This document shows positions 52,560 to 60,639 of a stretch of 64,000 bases of DNA, piece after piece; the stretch's first letter is position 1, and each line of letters opens with the position of its first letter. The position numbers were made by a program, and so were the translations under genes. The notes below the pieces were generated by a model. That model was not told the DNA's origin and did no database searches. It saw only the letters and a list, made by a program, of their open reading frames with translations. Source of the stretch: JANQRA01 sp035550735 (lineage in GTDB: Bacteria > Actinomycetota > Acidimicrobiia > Spongiisociales > ZC4RG35); NCBI GenBank assembly GCA_035550735.1, contig DASZOM010000017.1:48491-112490 (forward strand), read 5' to 3'.

Positions 52560-52601
52560 TTGACAGCCGAGTCTTTCATGGTACTATGCGTTACATGGTA
52601 C
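52560..52601 (+). promoter_or_regulatory. padR promoter with direct repeats
   Basis: TTGACA (52560-52565), 16 bases, TACTAT (52582-52587) forms a promoter whose start site would fall near the ATG at 52595, i.e. leaderless. CATGGTAC occurs twice (52577-52584 and 52594-52601), 17 bases apart, flanking the -10; a plausible autoregulatory site. Confidence 0.6.
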
Positions 52602-52948
52602 CTAGAGGTGCTAAGCAGGATCGTCACATCACCCAGCTCCTGCACGGGGTCCTCGAGATGTGTCTACTTTCGGTCATTCAGGAAGAGGCGTCGTACGGGT
52701 ACGAGATGGTGAGCAAACTCCGGGATCGTGGGCTGGATCTGGCCAGCGAAGGCTCCATATATCCCCTCCTCTCCCGTCTTCAGAAACAGGGGATGATCGA
52801 AGGCTATCTGGTGCAGAGCTCGGAAGGGCCCGCCCGCAAGTATTACCGGATGTCATCGGCCGGTCGGGAGACCTTGAAGACATGGCTGGCCGAGTGGCAT
52901 GAGTTCAGCCGTTCCGTGGACGCCGTCATCGAAGGGGGGGATTCATGA
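52595..52948 (+). CDS. PadR-family transcriptional regulator
   Basis: A 117-residue winged-helix regulator: HITQLLHGVLEMCLLSVIQ, EEASYGYEMVSKLRD, GSIYPLLSRLQKQGMI and ARKYYRMSSAGRETL are the PadR hallmarks. Starting at the ATG at 52595 (MVPRGAKQ) fits the leaderless promoter; an ATG at 52586 lies inside the -10. It overlaps by four bases (ATGA) with a gene whose N-terminus resembles HAAS, the module usually encoded beside PadR. Confidence 0.92.
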   Translation: MVPRGAKQDRHITQLLHGVLEMCLLSVIQEEASYGYEMVSKLRDRGLDLASEGSIYPLLSRLQKQGMIEGYLVQSSEGPARKYYRMSSAGRETLKTWLAEWHEFSRSVDAVIEGGDS

Positions 52949-53721
52949 GCGAGCGCAGCCGGGTGATCGCCGAGATCGAGCGGTATTGGCTCGAAGCCGG
53001 CATCCGGGCCGACGACGCCGCCGACATGCGCCAGGAGCTGGAGCAGCATCTGATCGAGGCGGAGCTCGACGGAAGATCGGTCGACGACGTCATCGGCGAC
53101 CGGGCCGGCTTCGCCGAAGGCTGGGCCGCGGCCCGCCGGGGCCGGCCGGTGGTGAGTTGGGCGGATGTCCAGAGTGGGAGGACACGCAAGAGACGAGAGA
53201 CCCGGCGAGAGCTCGCTCTCTATGGGTCCGGTGCGGTGGCCCTGGTCGCAGCGGCAGCCGTGGCATCACAAGGAGGTGGCGACGTGGACAATGAGTTGTG
53301 GCGGTGGCTGTGGACGATCTTCTCCATCGTCCTCGCCATCGGCGAGATGTTCACTGCCGGGTTCTTCCTGCTGCCGTTCGCGGTGGGTGGGGCGGCTGCG
53401 GCGATTCTCGCCTGGGTCGGTGCGGCCCTGATAGCTCAATGGCTGGTCTTCTTTGGCGTGTCGCTGTTCTCGTTGGCCTATCTCCGCCGTTTCATCGGGC
53501 GTCAGGACGAGGGGGAGAAGCCCCGGGTCGGCGCCAACCGATGGGTGGGCACCCAGGGTGTCGTGCTTCAGACGATCGACCCCCACACCGGGGCCGGCAT
53601 GGTCCGCATCCTCAGCGAGGAGTGGCGGGCAACCGGGCCCGGGAAGATTCCTGCCGGGGCGAGGATCGTCGTGACCGAGGTGGATGGTGCCCGTCTGATC
53701 GTCGAGGAATTGCAGGACTGA
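52945..53721 (+). CDS. HAAS-like/NfeD fusion membrane protein
   Basis: A 258-residue protein. Residues 1-65 (ERSRVIAEIERYWLEAG, ELEQHLIEAELDGRS, AEGWAAARRG) look like the HAAS signalling helix bundle of PadR-linked proteins. A basic linker leads to four hydrophobic segments (93-108, 120-180), then a soluble beta domain (196-256, VGTQGVVLQTIDPHTGAG...EEWRATG...GARIVVTEVDGARLIVEEL) typical of NfeD OB folds. NfeD works with stomatins, encoded next. The fusion suggests PadR is controlled by NfeD or membrane state; this is inference. Confidence 0.85.
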   Translation: MSERSRVIAEIERYWLEAGIRADDAADMRQELEQHLIEAELDGRSVDDVIGDRAGFAEGWAAARRGRPVVSWADVQSGRTRKRRETRRELALYGSGAVALVAAAAVASQGGGDVDNELWRWLWTIFSIVLAIGEMFTAGFFLLPFAVGGAAAAILAWVGAALIAQWLVFFGVSLFSLAYLRRFIGRQDEGEKPRVGANRWVGTQGVVLQTIDPHTGAGMVRILSEEWRATGPGKIPAGARIVVTEVDGARLIVEELQD

Positions 53722-53755
53722 CGAGAGTAAGGCTCAGGAGAAAGGAAGAAGAGAT

Positions 53756-54694
53756 ATGGATCCTTTGGTGATCCTGTTCGTGTTCCTGGCGGTCGTGTTG
53801 ATCGTGGTCGCCGCCGCCGGGTTCAAGGTGGTCCGGCCGTTCCAGAAGGGACTGATCGAGTTCCTCGGTCGGTATGAGCGCACCGTCGACTCCGGTCTGC
53901 GGTGGGTCATGCCCTTCGTGAAACGGCTGACCAAGGTGGACATGCGTGAGCAGGTGATCGACGTGCCGCCCCAGGAGGTGATCACCAAGGACAACGTGGT
54001 GGTCACCGTCGACGCCGTGATCTACTACGAGGCCACCGACCCGGTGAAGCTCCAGTACAACGTGGGCAACTTCATCCTGGCGATCACCAAGCTGGCGCAG
54101 ACCAACTTGAGGAACGTCGTCGGCGACCTCGACCTCGACGCCGCCCTCACCTCCCGTGAGGTGATCAACGCCAAGCTGCGCCAGATCCTCGACGATGCCA
54201 CCGACAAGTGGGGTGTGCGTGTCGTCCGGGTCGAGATCCAGCGCATCGAGCCGCCGGTCGACGTGACCGACGCCATGCATCGCCAGATGAAGGCGGAGCG
54301 CGACAGGCGTGCCGCCGTCACCGAGGCCGAGGGTCTGAAGCGGGCCGCCATCCTCAGGGCGGAGGGTGTCAAGGAGTCACAGGTCCTCGAGGCCGACGGC
54401 CAGGCCGAGGCGATCAAGCGGGTCGCCGACGCCGAGAAGTATCAGAAGCTCACGGTCGCAGAGGGTGAGGGTCAGGCCATCGAGCGTGTCTTCGCCGCCA
54501 TCCACAACGGCGACCCGACGCCCGACCTGATCGCCATCCGCTATCTGGAGGCCCTGCAGGGTGTGGCCAACGGGCAGGCGACCAAGATCTTCCTGCCCCT
54601 GGACACACAGGGTGTCCTCGGATCGGTCGGCGCCATCGCCGAGCTGTTCAAGGAGAGCCAGGAGGAGGCGGCAGGGACCACAACCGGGTCATGA
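53756..54694 (+). CDS. Stomatin/prohibitin (SPFH, band 7) family protein
   Basis: A 312-residue membrane protein: N-terminal helix (4-22), SPFH domain (VVRPFQKGLIEFLGRYERTVDSG...VPPQEVITKDNVVVTVDAVIYY), then a Glu/Ala-rich coiled coil with repeated RAEGVKES, LEADGQAEAI and VAEGEGQA, ending in a Gly/Thr tail. It forms oligomers organising membrane domains, generally together with an NfeD partner encoded upstream. It has its own ribosome site AGGAGAAAGGA and is followed by a strong hairpin. Confidence 0.93.
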   Translation: MDPLVILFVFLAVVLIVVAAAGFKVVRPFQKGLIEFLGRYERTVDSGLRWVMPFVKRLTKVDMREQVIDVPPQEVITKDNVVVTVDAVIYYEATDPVKLQYNVGNFILAITKLAQTNLRNVVGDLDLDAALTSREVINAKLRQILDDATDKWGVRVVRVEIQRIEPPVDVTDAMHRQMKAERDRRAAVTEAEGLKRAAILRAEGVKESQVLEADGQAEAIKRVADAEKYQKLTVAEGEGQAIERVFAAIHNGDPTPDLIAIRYLEALQGVANGQATKIFLPLDTQGVLGSVGAIAELFKESQEEAAGTTTGS

Positions 54695-54698
54695 CGGA

Positions 54699-54733
54699 GG
54701 TGGGGAAGGGGTCGTCGACACCCCTTCCCCACC
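54699..54733 (+). terminator. Strong hairpin terminator after the stomatin gene
   Basis: GGTGGGGAAGGGGT (54699-54712) pairs perfectly over 14 bp with 54720-54733 across a seven-base loop, five bases after the stop. There is no T-tract, as is common in actinobacteria, but position and stability make it the likely operon end. Confidence 0.7.
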
Positions 54734-54838
54734 CCAATCGTCGTGCAACCGCATACCCCCACGGTTCGCCGTTGCACGGCCCTTCTCCAACTCCCAACAC
54801 GCGGGCAACGAGATACCTCCAGGGTTCACCCCTGCACC
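54721..54838. repeat. Two tandem copies of a palindromic 35-nt element in a ~60-bp unit
   Basis: Copy A (54743-54777) begins GTGCAAC and ends GTTGCAC; copy B (54803-54837) begins GGGCAAC and ends CTGCAC. Inside, both carry ATACC, CC, A, GGTTC in register; about 25 of 35 positions agree. The preceding 20-25 bases (CCTTC...CAAC-like) also resemble each other, so the unit is roughly 60 bp. A third copy with the same ends lies at 6253-6287. No coding potential seen. Confidence 0.6.
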
Positions 54839-54858
54839 ACAGATTGGGAGGTCCCTCG

Positions 54859-55371
54859 TCAGCCCCCGACCCGATTCATCCCGGCGAGGACCGCCTCCAC
54901 GTCGGAGGGGCTCCACGGGGGATAGAAGACCATGGTGTAGAGGTCGCATCGCTCCCCCGGCTCCTCGAACCATCCCGCCACCCAGGTCCCGTCGGGATGC
55001 GGGCCCACCGCGGCCCGGGTGCCGTCGATGGAGACCTCCCCCTTCTCCCCCGGCCAGTCCACCGGGGGCAGGGTCCCCCGGACCAGGGCGATGGCGACGC
55101 TGCCGTCGTCCCGGGGCACGAACGTGGTGTTCGAGCCGGGAACCGATGTCCAGACATCGGGCTCCAGGTTGTCGGTCACCAGTTCGCCCGCTCCGACGCC
55201 GGACGGGAGTGTCCCCAGGTCGTAAGGCGCCTCGGGGCACTCCGGCGGCGGGTCGGTGGTGGTCACGCCCACGGTGGTCGTGGTGGGCGCCGGGATCGTC
55301 GTGGTGCTGACTCCCGCTCCCGGCCCGGAGCAGGCGGCGAGCAGGAGCAGGGCGGGCCAGATCCGCTTCAT
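54859..55371 (-). CDS. Small lipoprotein, function unknown
   Basis: A 170-residue exported lipoprotein with lipobox LLAAC (Cys14), a Thr/Pro linker (20-45) and a globular domain with two further Cys (CPEAPYD and ERCDLYTMV), which may form a disulfide. No family recognised. The ATG directly abuts the stop of the upstream propeller gene, so the two are cotranscribed. Confidence 0.7.
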   Translation of the reverse strand: MKRIWPALLLLAACSGPGAGVSTTTIPAPTTTTVGVTTTDPPPECPEAPYDLGTLPSGVGAGELVTDNLEPDVWTSVPGSNTTFVPRDDGSVAIALVRGTLPPVDWPGEKGEVSIDGTRAAVGPHPDGTWVAGWFEEPGERCDLYTMVFYPPWSPSDVEAVLAGMNRVGG

Positions 55372-56964
55372 CTACTGGAACGCCCTCAGATAGCCGTCGC
55401 GTGACCCGATGTAGATGACCCCGTTCCAGATCGCCGGTGTCGCCTCGAGACAGGTCTCGCCGAGGTCGATGTTCCAGGTCTGTTGCGGCGCCCGTGGGTC
55501 GGCGAGGGAGTAGCCGCGCAGGTCCCCCGTGCATGTCGCCACCACCAGGGTGTCGTCGACCACAGCCGGCGAGGACCAGGAGTGCCAGCCCACCGAACCG
55601 TCCTGCCACACCACCTCGCCGGTGGCGGCATCGACGGCGATCAGCGAGCCGAGATGGGTGTTCGTGTAGAGGACGCCCGCATGAAGGGCCGGCGTCGCCC
55701 AGGTGCCGGAGTCACCGCCGCCGTCGGCCGCCAGATCCACGGCCCAAACCAGCGGATCGCCGTCGGTGTACGGGTCGAGCTTCAGCAGCTGGCCCAGCTC
55801 CCGGGTCCGATCGATGTTGTTCTGGGTCCGGTACCCGGCGCCCACCTGTGCGGGCTTCACATTCACAGAGGCGTAGAGCATCCCCTGGTCGTCGATGACG
55901 ATCGTGGCATCGTGGTCGCCGCCGACGTAGTAGTCGAAGACCACCGGGGCGTTGCCGTTCCTGATGTCTGACACGTCGAGGCCGAGGATCCGGCCCGCCG
56001 AGTTGGCGAAGTAGACCCGCTGCTCGTAGGCCGCCGTCGAGTTCTCGATGGAGAGGTTTCCCCCTGCCAGGTTGCTGAACTCCGAGTCGTAGCTGGGCAT
56101 TGCCAGGAGGCGCTCGGGCGTCACCGTCACCTGACCTGACGCGTCGTAATCCCGGTTGAGCTGGTAGGCGAAGAACCAGCCGTTCTCTCCTCCCTCGTAC
56201 ATGATGTCGTCGATGATCAGCGGGTTGGCGTCCCAGTCGTCGTTCCAGGTTCCGGCGACGTCATAGGCGTCGAGAGACCAGAGCTCGGTCGGCTCGGCCC
56301 GGTCGAGGGCGATGATACGTAGCTTGTTGTCCCGGGAGCCGGAGTACAGAAGCGGGAATCCGTCGGGGTCGAGGCTCACCGAGCCCTTGATGAGGTCGCC
56401 GGTCACGAAGGGAGCCCGGGTGTCCTCACCGGTCGCGGCATCGACGAAGTGGATGGCGCGGTCATAGGCGCCGAAGATCAGCTCGGTCACCCCGTCGGGC
56501 CGCTCCCACACCGCGGGCTGACCGGTCCACCCCATCCCACACCAGGTCGTGGTCTCCCCCAGGTTGGTGGACTGGCTGCACATGCCGTTCTCGGGGTAGG
56601 TCCAGATCCGCTCCGGCTGTTCGGAGATGGGGCCGGTCCCGTACCAGGTCCGGGTGGGATTGCCCCGGAACATCGTCAGCCCGGCGACAGACCCCCAGGG
56701 CTGGCCGACCGTGGAGCCGGGGATGGTGTTCGGCTCGCGGCCAGACGTCTGCCCGGCGGTGGTCGATGTCGACCCCGGCTCACCATCCGTGGCTCCGGGG
56801 CCTGTCGAGCCTTGGGTCGTGTCCCCACCGGTTGGGGTGGTGCTGCCCGGACCGGCGGTGATCCCGCCGCTTGCGTCCCGTGGCCCTATCAGCAAGAACG
56901 CGACGAACCCGAGCATCGCCCCGAAGGCGACCACCAGGAGTATCGGCCCCGTTCGTTGTTGCAT
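55372..56964 (-). CDS. Membrane-anchored PQQ-like beta-propeller protein
   Basis: A 530-residue protein: N-terminal transmembrane helix (about 7-27), Gly/Thr/Ser linker to about 75, then repeated propeller blades with motifs such as IHFVDAATGEDT, LIAVDAATGEVVWQDG and GVIYIGSRDGYLRAF. Each blade has the W/L-x-x-D-x-x-T-G-x pattern of PQQ-binding-like repeats, as in BamB; no dehydrogenase residues are evident. AGGAG lies six bases from the ATG at 56964. Between CapA-like and lipoprotein genes in a minus-strand operon. Confidence 0.85.
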   Translation of the reverse strand: MQQRTGPILLVVAFGAMLGFVAFLLIGPRDASGGITAGPGSTTPTGGDTTQGSTGPGATDGEPGSTSTTAGQTSGREPNTIPGSTVGQPWGSVAGLTMFRGNPTRTWYGTGPISEQPERIWTYPENGMCSQSTNLGETTTWCGMGWTGQPAVWERPDGVTELIFGAYDRAIHFVDAATGEDTRAPFVTGDLIKGSVSLDPDGFPLLYSGSRDNKLRIIALDRAEPTELWSLDAYDVAGTWNDDWDANPLIIDDIMYEGGENGWFFAYQLNRDYDASGQVTVTPERLLAMPSYDSEFSNLAGGNLSIENSTAAYEQRVYFANSAGRILGLDVSDIRNGNAPVVFDYYVGGDHDATIVIDDQGMLYASVNVKPAQVGAGYRTQNNIDRTRELGQLLKLDPYTDGDPLVWAVDLAADGGGDSGTWATPALHAGVLYTNTHLGSLIAVDAATGEVVWQDGSVGWHSWSSPAVVDDTLVVATCTGDLRGYSLADPRAPQQTWNIDLGETCLEATPAIWNGVIYIGSRDGYLRAFQ

Positions 56965-56971
56965 GGCTCTC

Positions 56972-58057
56972 CTAACGCACCGGCCCGCAGGGCGGTTCAC
57001 CAGTGACCACAGGTTGGCCTGAATTCTCGATGAAAGCAGGGATCAAGCAGGCATCCATCGTCCCGTCGGGACGGACTTCGACCCGGCCGACCGCGGTAGT
57101 CGCACTGGCGGTCGAATAGCGAGGCCACACGAAGTTGCCCAGACCCCAGAAGACGGCGGCCCCGTCGATCGTCTCCATCGGCTGGAGCCGATGGGCGTGG
57201 TGGCCGAATATGACGTCGGCGCCGGCGGCGATCATCGCTCTCGCCCTCTCCACATCGTCGGGACGGGGCTTGGTGTCGAGCTCGACGCCCCAGTGGATGG
57301 CGACCACCACGATGTCGGCGACCTCCTCAGCGGCCTCGACCGCGGCGACCATCGATGCGATGTCGTCACCGTCTCGCATGCCGGCCTGATCGTCGGTGGC
57401 GAACCATGCCGGGGTGGGAAACACCCCTCCAAAGCCGACCACGGCAACCTTCCAACCCTCGACCTCGAAGACTGCCGGAGCGGCGGCCTCGGCCGCGTTG
57501 GCACCGGCGCCCACCGGAGCCACCCCGACGGCCGTGAGCTGGGACCGCCCGTCGACAAGGGCTTCCTTCCCGTAGTCGCCGCTGTGGTTGTTGCCCATGT
57601 TGGCCACCTCGATCCCGGCGGGAGCCAGCGAGCCGAGCGAGTCGGTCGGGCAGCGGAACACGAATTCCTTGGGCTCGGGGGACCCGAGGTCGGACGGAGC
57701 GCACTCGAGGTTGATCACCGTGAGGTCGTCGTCGACGAAGAGGCCGTCCAGACCTTCCCAGGCGTAGTCGTACCCATTGGCAGCGAGAGCGGGGATGTAT
57801 CCCGGGTCGAGGTTGACGTCACCCGTGCCCTGGATGAGGAGTGTCCCCTTGGGGGGAAGGGGCGTGGTGGTCGTGCTCGTTGTCGATGAGGAGGTCGTGG
57901 TCGAGGAGGTCGAAGAAGTCGAAGAGGTGGTGGTGGAGGGGTCAGCCAGGGCCGGCTCGTCTGCATCGGAGGTGGCTACCTGGAGCAGCCCGACTATGAG
58001 GGCGCCGGCCATCAGGCAACCAAGCACGACGAGAGCGACCTTGGAGAGGGTGGGCAC
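56972..58057 (-). CDS. CapA-family poly-gamma-glutamate synthesis/metallophosphatase protein
   Basis: A 361-residue exported protein. An N-terminal hydrophobic helix (8-27) and Ser/Thr linker precede a CapA domain with metal-site motifs QGTGDVNL, INLECA, NMGNNHSGDYG, AIHWGVE and GHHAHRLQPME. CapA/PgsA proteins act in capsular poly-gamma-glutamate transport, but many actinobacterial members are of unknown role and lack CapB/C neighbours, as here. The propeller gene begins seven bases after its stop. Confidence 0.88.
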   Translation of the reverse strand: MPTLSKVALVVLGCLMAGALIVGLLQVATSDADEPALADPSTTTSSTSSTSSTTTSSSTTSTTTTPLPPKGTLLIQGTGDVNLDPGYIPALAANGYDYAWEGLDGLFVDDDLTVINLECAPSDLGSPEPKEFVFRCPTDSLGSLAPAGIEVANMGNNHSGDYGKEALVDGRSQLTAVGVAPVGAGANAAEAAAPAVFEVEGWKVAVVGFGGVFPTPAWFATDDQAGMRDGDDIASMVAAVEAAEEVADIVVVAIHWGVELDTKPRPDDVERARAMIAAGADVIFGHHAHRLQPMETIDGAAVFWGLGNFVWPRYSTASATTAVGRVEVRPDGTMDACLIPAFIENSGQPVVTGEPPCGPVR

Positions 58058-58108
58058 CGGGAGGCAAGGCTAGAAGCGGAGCAGATCTATCCGGGGTTGC
58101 CCGAGGGA

Positions 58109-58555
58109 ATGGCCCGCTATCGGCCTGCGTTCGGTTCGGGCGTGAGCCAGCATCCCGCTTCTCCCGACCTCACCCCTCGAGAGATCCGTTTCGTGGTGGT
58201 CAGCGACGACTACGAAGCGCTGGCGGGGCTGTTTCGTGACACCATGGGTCTCGAGGTCTTCAGGGATCTCGACCATCAGGGAGGGCGTGGCGTGATCCTC
58301 CGCCTCCCCGAGACCACCCTCGAGGTCATCGACCGGGAGCATGCCGCCATGGTGGACGAGGTGGAGACTGGAGCCCGATTCGACGACCGTCTCCGGATCG
58401 CGGTGAGAGTGGACGATCTCGATCAAGCGATGACCGTCATCACGAAGGCCGGAGCCCGGCCCGTGGCCGACACCGTGGACGCTCCCTGGGGGGATCGCAA
58501 TCGTCGATACACCGCCGGCGATGGCATCCAGCTCACCCTTTTCGAGACGGGTTGA
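58109..58555 (+). CDS. VOC/glyoxalase-family protein
   Basis: A 148-residue protein with a VOC fold: EIRFVVVSDDYEALAGLFRDTMGLEVF starts the first half and AVRVDDLDQAMTVITKAG the second; DRNRRYTAGDGIQLTLFE ends it. The enzymatic activity is not deducible. ATG 58109 is used; TTG 58097 would add four residues. Convergent with the transporter operon. Confidence 0.82.
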   Translation: MARYRPAFGSGVSQHPASPDLTPREIRFVVVSDDYEALAGLFRDTMGLEVFRDLDHQGGRGVILRLPETTLEVIDREHAAMVDEVETGARFDDRLRIAVRVDDLDQAMTVITKAGARPVADTVDAPWGDRNRRYTAGDGIQLTLFETG

Positions 58556-58566
58556 GACCCTTCGAC

Positions 58567-58613
58567 CCTAATGAAACGCCCAAAGGCCCAATAGTGGGCT
58601 CTGGTGCATTAGG
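58567..58613. terminator. Nested hairpin between convergent genes
   Basis: CCTAATG (58567-58573) pairs with CATTAGG (58607-58613), enclosing the inner hairpin GCCCA-ATAG-TGGGC (58586-58599). It sits between the stops of the VOC gene (plus) and the amino-acid ABC ATPase (minus), where a bidirectional terminator is expected. Confidence 0.6.
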
Positions 58614-58621
58614 AAACGATT

Positions 58622-59392
58622 TCAGAGGATCTGGCTGAGAAACAGCTTGGTCCGGTCTTCCTGGGGGTTGGTGAAGAAGTGCTCGGGGGTGCCCACCTCG
58701 ACGATCTGGCCGTCGGACATGAACACGACGCGGTTGGCCACGGCTCGGGCGAATCCCATCTCGTGGGTGACCACGATCATGGTCATGCCCCCCTTCGCCA
58801 GCTCGACCATGACGTCGAGCACCTCCTTGATCATCTCCGGGTCCAGCGCCGAGGTCGGCTCGTCGAAGAGCATGACCTTCGGCTTCATAGCCAGCGACCG
58901 GGCGATGGCGACACGCTGTTGCTGGCCACCGGAGAGCTGACCCGGGTACTTGCGCGCCTGCTCCGGGATGCCCACCCTCTCCAGGAGCTTCATGGCTTCG
59001 GCCTCGGCCTCCATCCTGGGGACCCTCCGCACCTGACGCGGGGCGAGGGTGATGTTGTCGATCACACTGAGATGAGGGAACAGGTTGAACTGCTGGAAGA
59101 CCATCCCTGTCTCCCGGCGCACCTCCTGGATGTTGCGGATGTCGTCGGAGAGCTCGATCCCGTCGACGATGATCGTGCCCCGGTCGTGCTTCTCGAGACG
59201 GTTGATGCAGCGGATCAGCGTCGACTTGCCCGACCCCGACGGACCGATGACGACCACCACCTCCTGTTTGCCCACCCGGATGCTGATGTCCTTGAGCGCC
59301 TGGAAGTCGCCGAAGAACTTGTCGACGTTGCGCACCTCGATGAATGCCTCCCCAACGGCTCGGGTGGCGTCGGTGTAACCGGTCTGTGTCAT
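58622..59392 (-). CDS. aapP: Polar amino acid ABC transporter ATP-binding protein
   Basis: A 256-residue ATPase of the GlnQ/AapP type: Walker A GPSGSGKST, Q-loop VFQQFNLFPHL, signature LSGGQQQRVAIARSLAM, Walker B VMLFDEPTSALDPE and switch VVTHEMGFAR. It powers uptake of polar amino acids with the two permeases and binding protein upstream. Overlaps the permease stop by four bases. The aap name reflects the four-component layout, not proven specificity. Confidence 0.93.
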   Translation of the reverse strand: MTQTGYTDATRAVGEAFIEVRNVDKFFGDFQALKDISIRVGKQEVVVVIGPSGSGKSTLIRCINRLEKHDRGTIIVDGIELSDDIRNIQEVRRETGMVFQQFNLFPHLSVIDNITLAPRQVRRVPRMEAEAEAMKLLERVGIPEQARKYPGQLSGGQQQRVAIARSLAMKPKVMLFDEPTSALDPEMIKEVLDVMVELAKGGMTMIVVTHEMGFARAVANRVVFMSDGQIVEVGTPEHFFTNPQEDRTKLFLSQIL

Positions 59393-60639
59393 CGCTCTCC
59401 TACTCCCAGCTTTCGTTCCAATCTTCGTGCCTCACGGGACATCGTGTACGAGACCACCCAGAAGACGAGGCCGGCGAAGCCCAGGGTTATGGCGAACAGC
59501 CCCTGACCGAGGAAGTCGGGCTGGGTGTTGACCACCCGAGACGCCTCGAGCAGGTCGAGGATCCCGAGCACCGCCACCAGGGTGGTGTCCTTCCAGAGAC
59601 TTATGAACTGGCCCACCATGGCCGGGATGGTGTTGCGAAGCGCCTGGGGCAGCACTATCCGCCGCGTGACCCGCCACGGCGACAGGCCCAGCGCCTGACC
59701 CGCCTCCACCTGGCCGGGGTGCACCGACTGCAGCCCACCCCGGACCACTTCGGCGACGTATGCCGCCTCGAACAGGGTGATGGCGACCAACATCCTGGTG
59801 ATGACGCCGGGGCGAAGGTCGGCGGGGAGGACGAAACCGAGGGCGAAGGCGCCGAACAAGAGCAGCGTGATCAGGGGCACGCCACGTACGAACTCGATGT
59901 ACGTGACCGAGACCCATCTCAACGCGGGGAGGCTGGAACGCCTTCCGAGCGCGAAGAGAATGCCTATCGGGAAGGCGAGGAGGATGCCCGCCACGGTGAG
60001 GAAGAGGTTGAGATGGAGCCCGCCCCATTCGTCCCAGCCCCGGCCCCCGAACGCGGAGAGAGCCAGGTACGCGCCCAGCAGCAGGGCGAGTGCGATCACC
60101 CAGATCCTTCGGCGCACGCCGGCGGGGAAATGCAGCCCGGCGGAGCGGGCTAGTGCGGAAACCGCGAATACGACGATGGTGAGCACGAACGGCAGAAAGG
60201 TCCGGGTGAACGCCAGGGCGACCCCGATCAGCGCCAGGAGCGGCCAGAACCGTCGGAGGGCGTCGCGCATCGTCGACTCGCGGTAGGGGAGGCCCGCCTC
60301 GATGGCCTTATCACGAGCCGTGGCGGTGGCCGAGCCGATCACCACCCCGATCATGACGCCGATGAGACCGGTGGCCAGCCATGGCCGCCACAACTCATCC
60401 CGTGGGAAGCGTCCCACCATGAACGTGGTGAGGTTGCGACGGACGATGGTGAAATCCGCATCGAGGACGAAGCGGGCCAGCGACACCGTCACCCAGATGA
60501 TCAGTGCCCCGAAAACCAGGGTGAGCAAAGTGTCGGACCAGGACCCGAACAGGTTCTCTCTCGACCACTGCACCGTCCGCTTGGCGGGTGGGACCGGCTG
60601 CCCGGGAGCCGATAGGCGCTCGTCCAACCCGGCAGTCAT
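59389..60639 (-). CDS. aapM: Polar amino acid ABC transporter permease (AapM-like)
   Basis: A 416-residue permease with about eight to ten hydrophobic segments. The C-terminal half has the HisM-type region EVVRGGLQSVHPGQVEAGQALGLSPW and VLPQALRNTIPAMVGQFISLWKDT, the EAA loop that contacts the ATPase. The long N-terminal half is typical of AapM. ATG 60639 shares one base with the preceding stop (TGATG); the frame further upstream is a shadow of aapQ. Confidence 0.92.
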   Translation of the reverse strand: MTAGLDERLSAPGQPVPPAKRTVQWSRENLFGSWSDTLLTLVFGALIIWVTVSLARFVLDADFTIVRRNLTTFMVGRFPRDELWRPWLATGLIGVMIGVVIGSATATARDKAIEAGLPYRESTMRDALRRFWPLLALIGVALAFTRTFLPFVLTIVVFAVSALARSAGLHFPAGVRRRIWVIALALLLGAYLALSAFGGRGWDEWGGLHLNLFLTVAGILLAFPIGILFALGRRSSLPALRWVSVTYIEFVRGVPLITLLLFGAFALGFVLPADLRPGVITRMLVAITLFEAAYVAEVVRGGLQSVHPGQVEAGQALGLSPWRVTRRIVLPQALRNTIPAMVGQFISLWKDTTLVAVLGILDLLEASRVVNTQPDFLGQGLFAITLGFAGLVFWVVSYTMSREARRLERKLGVGER

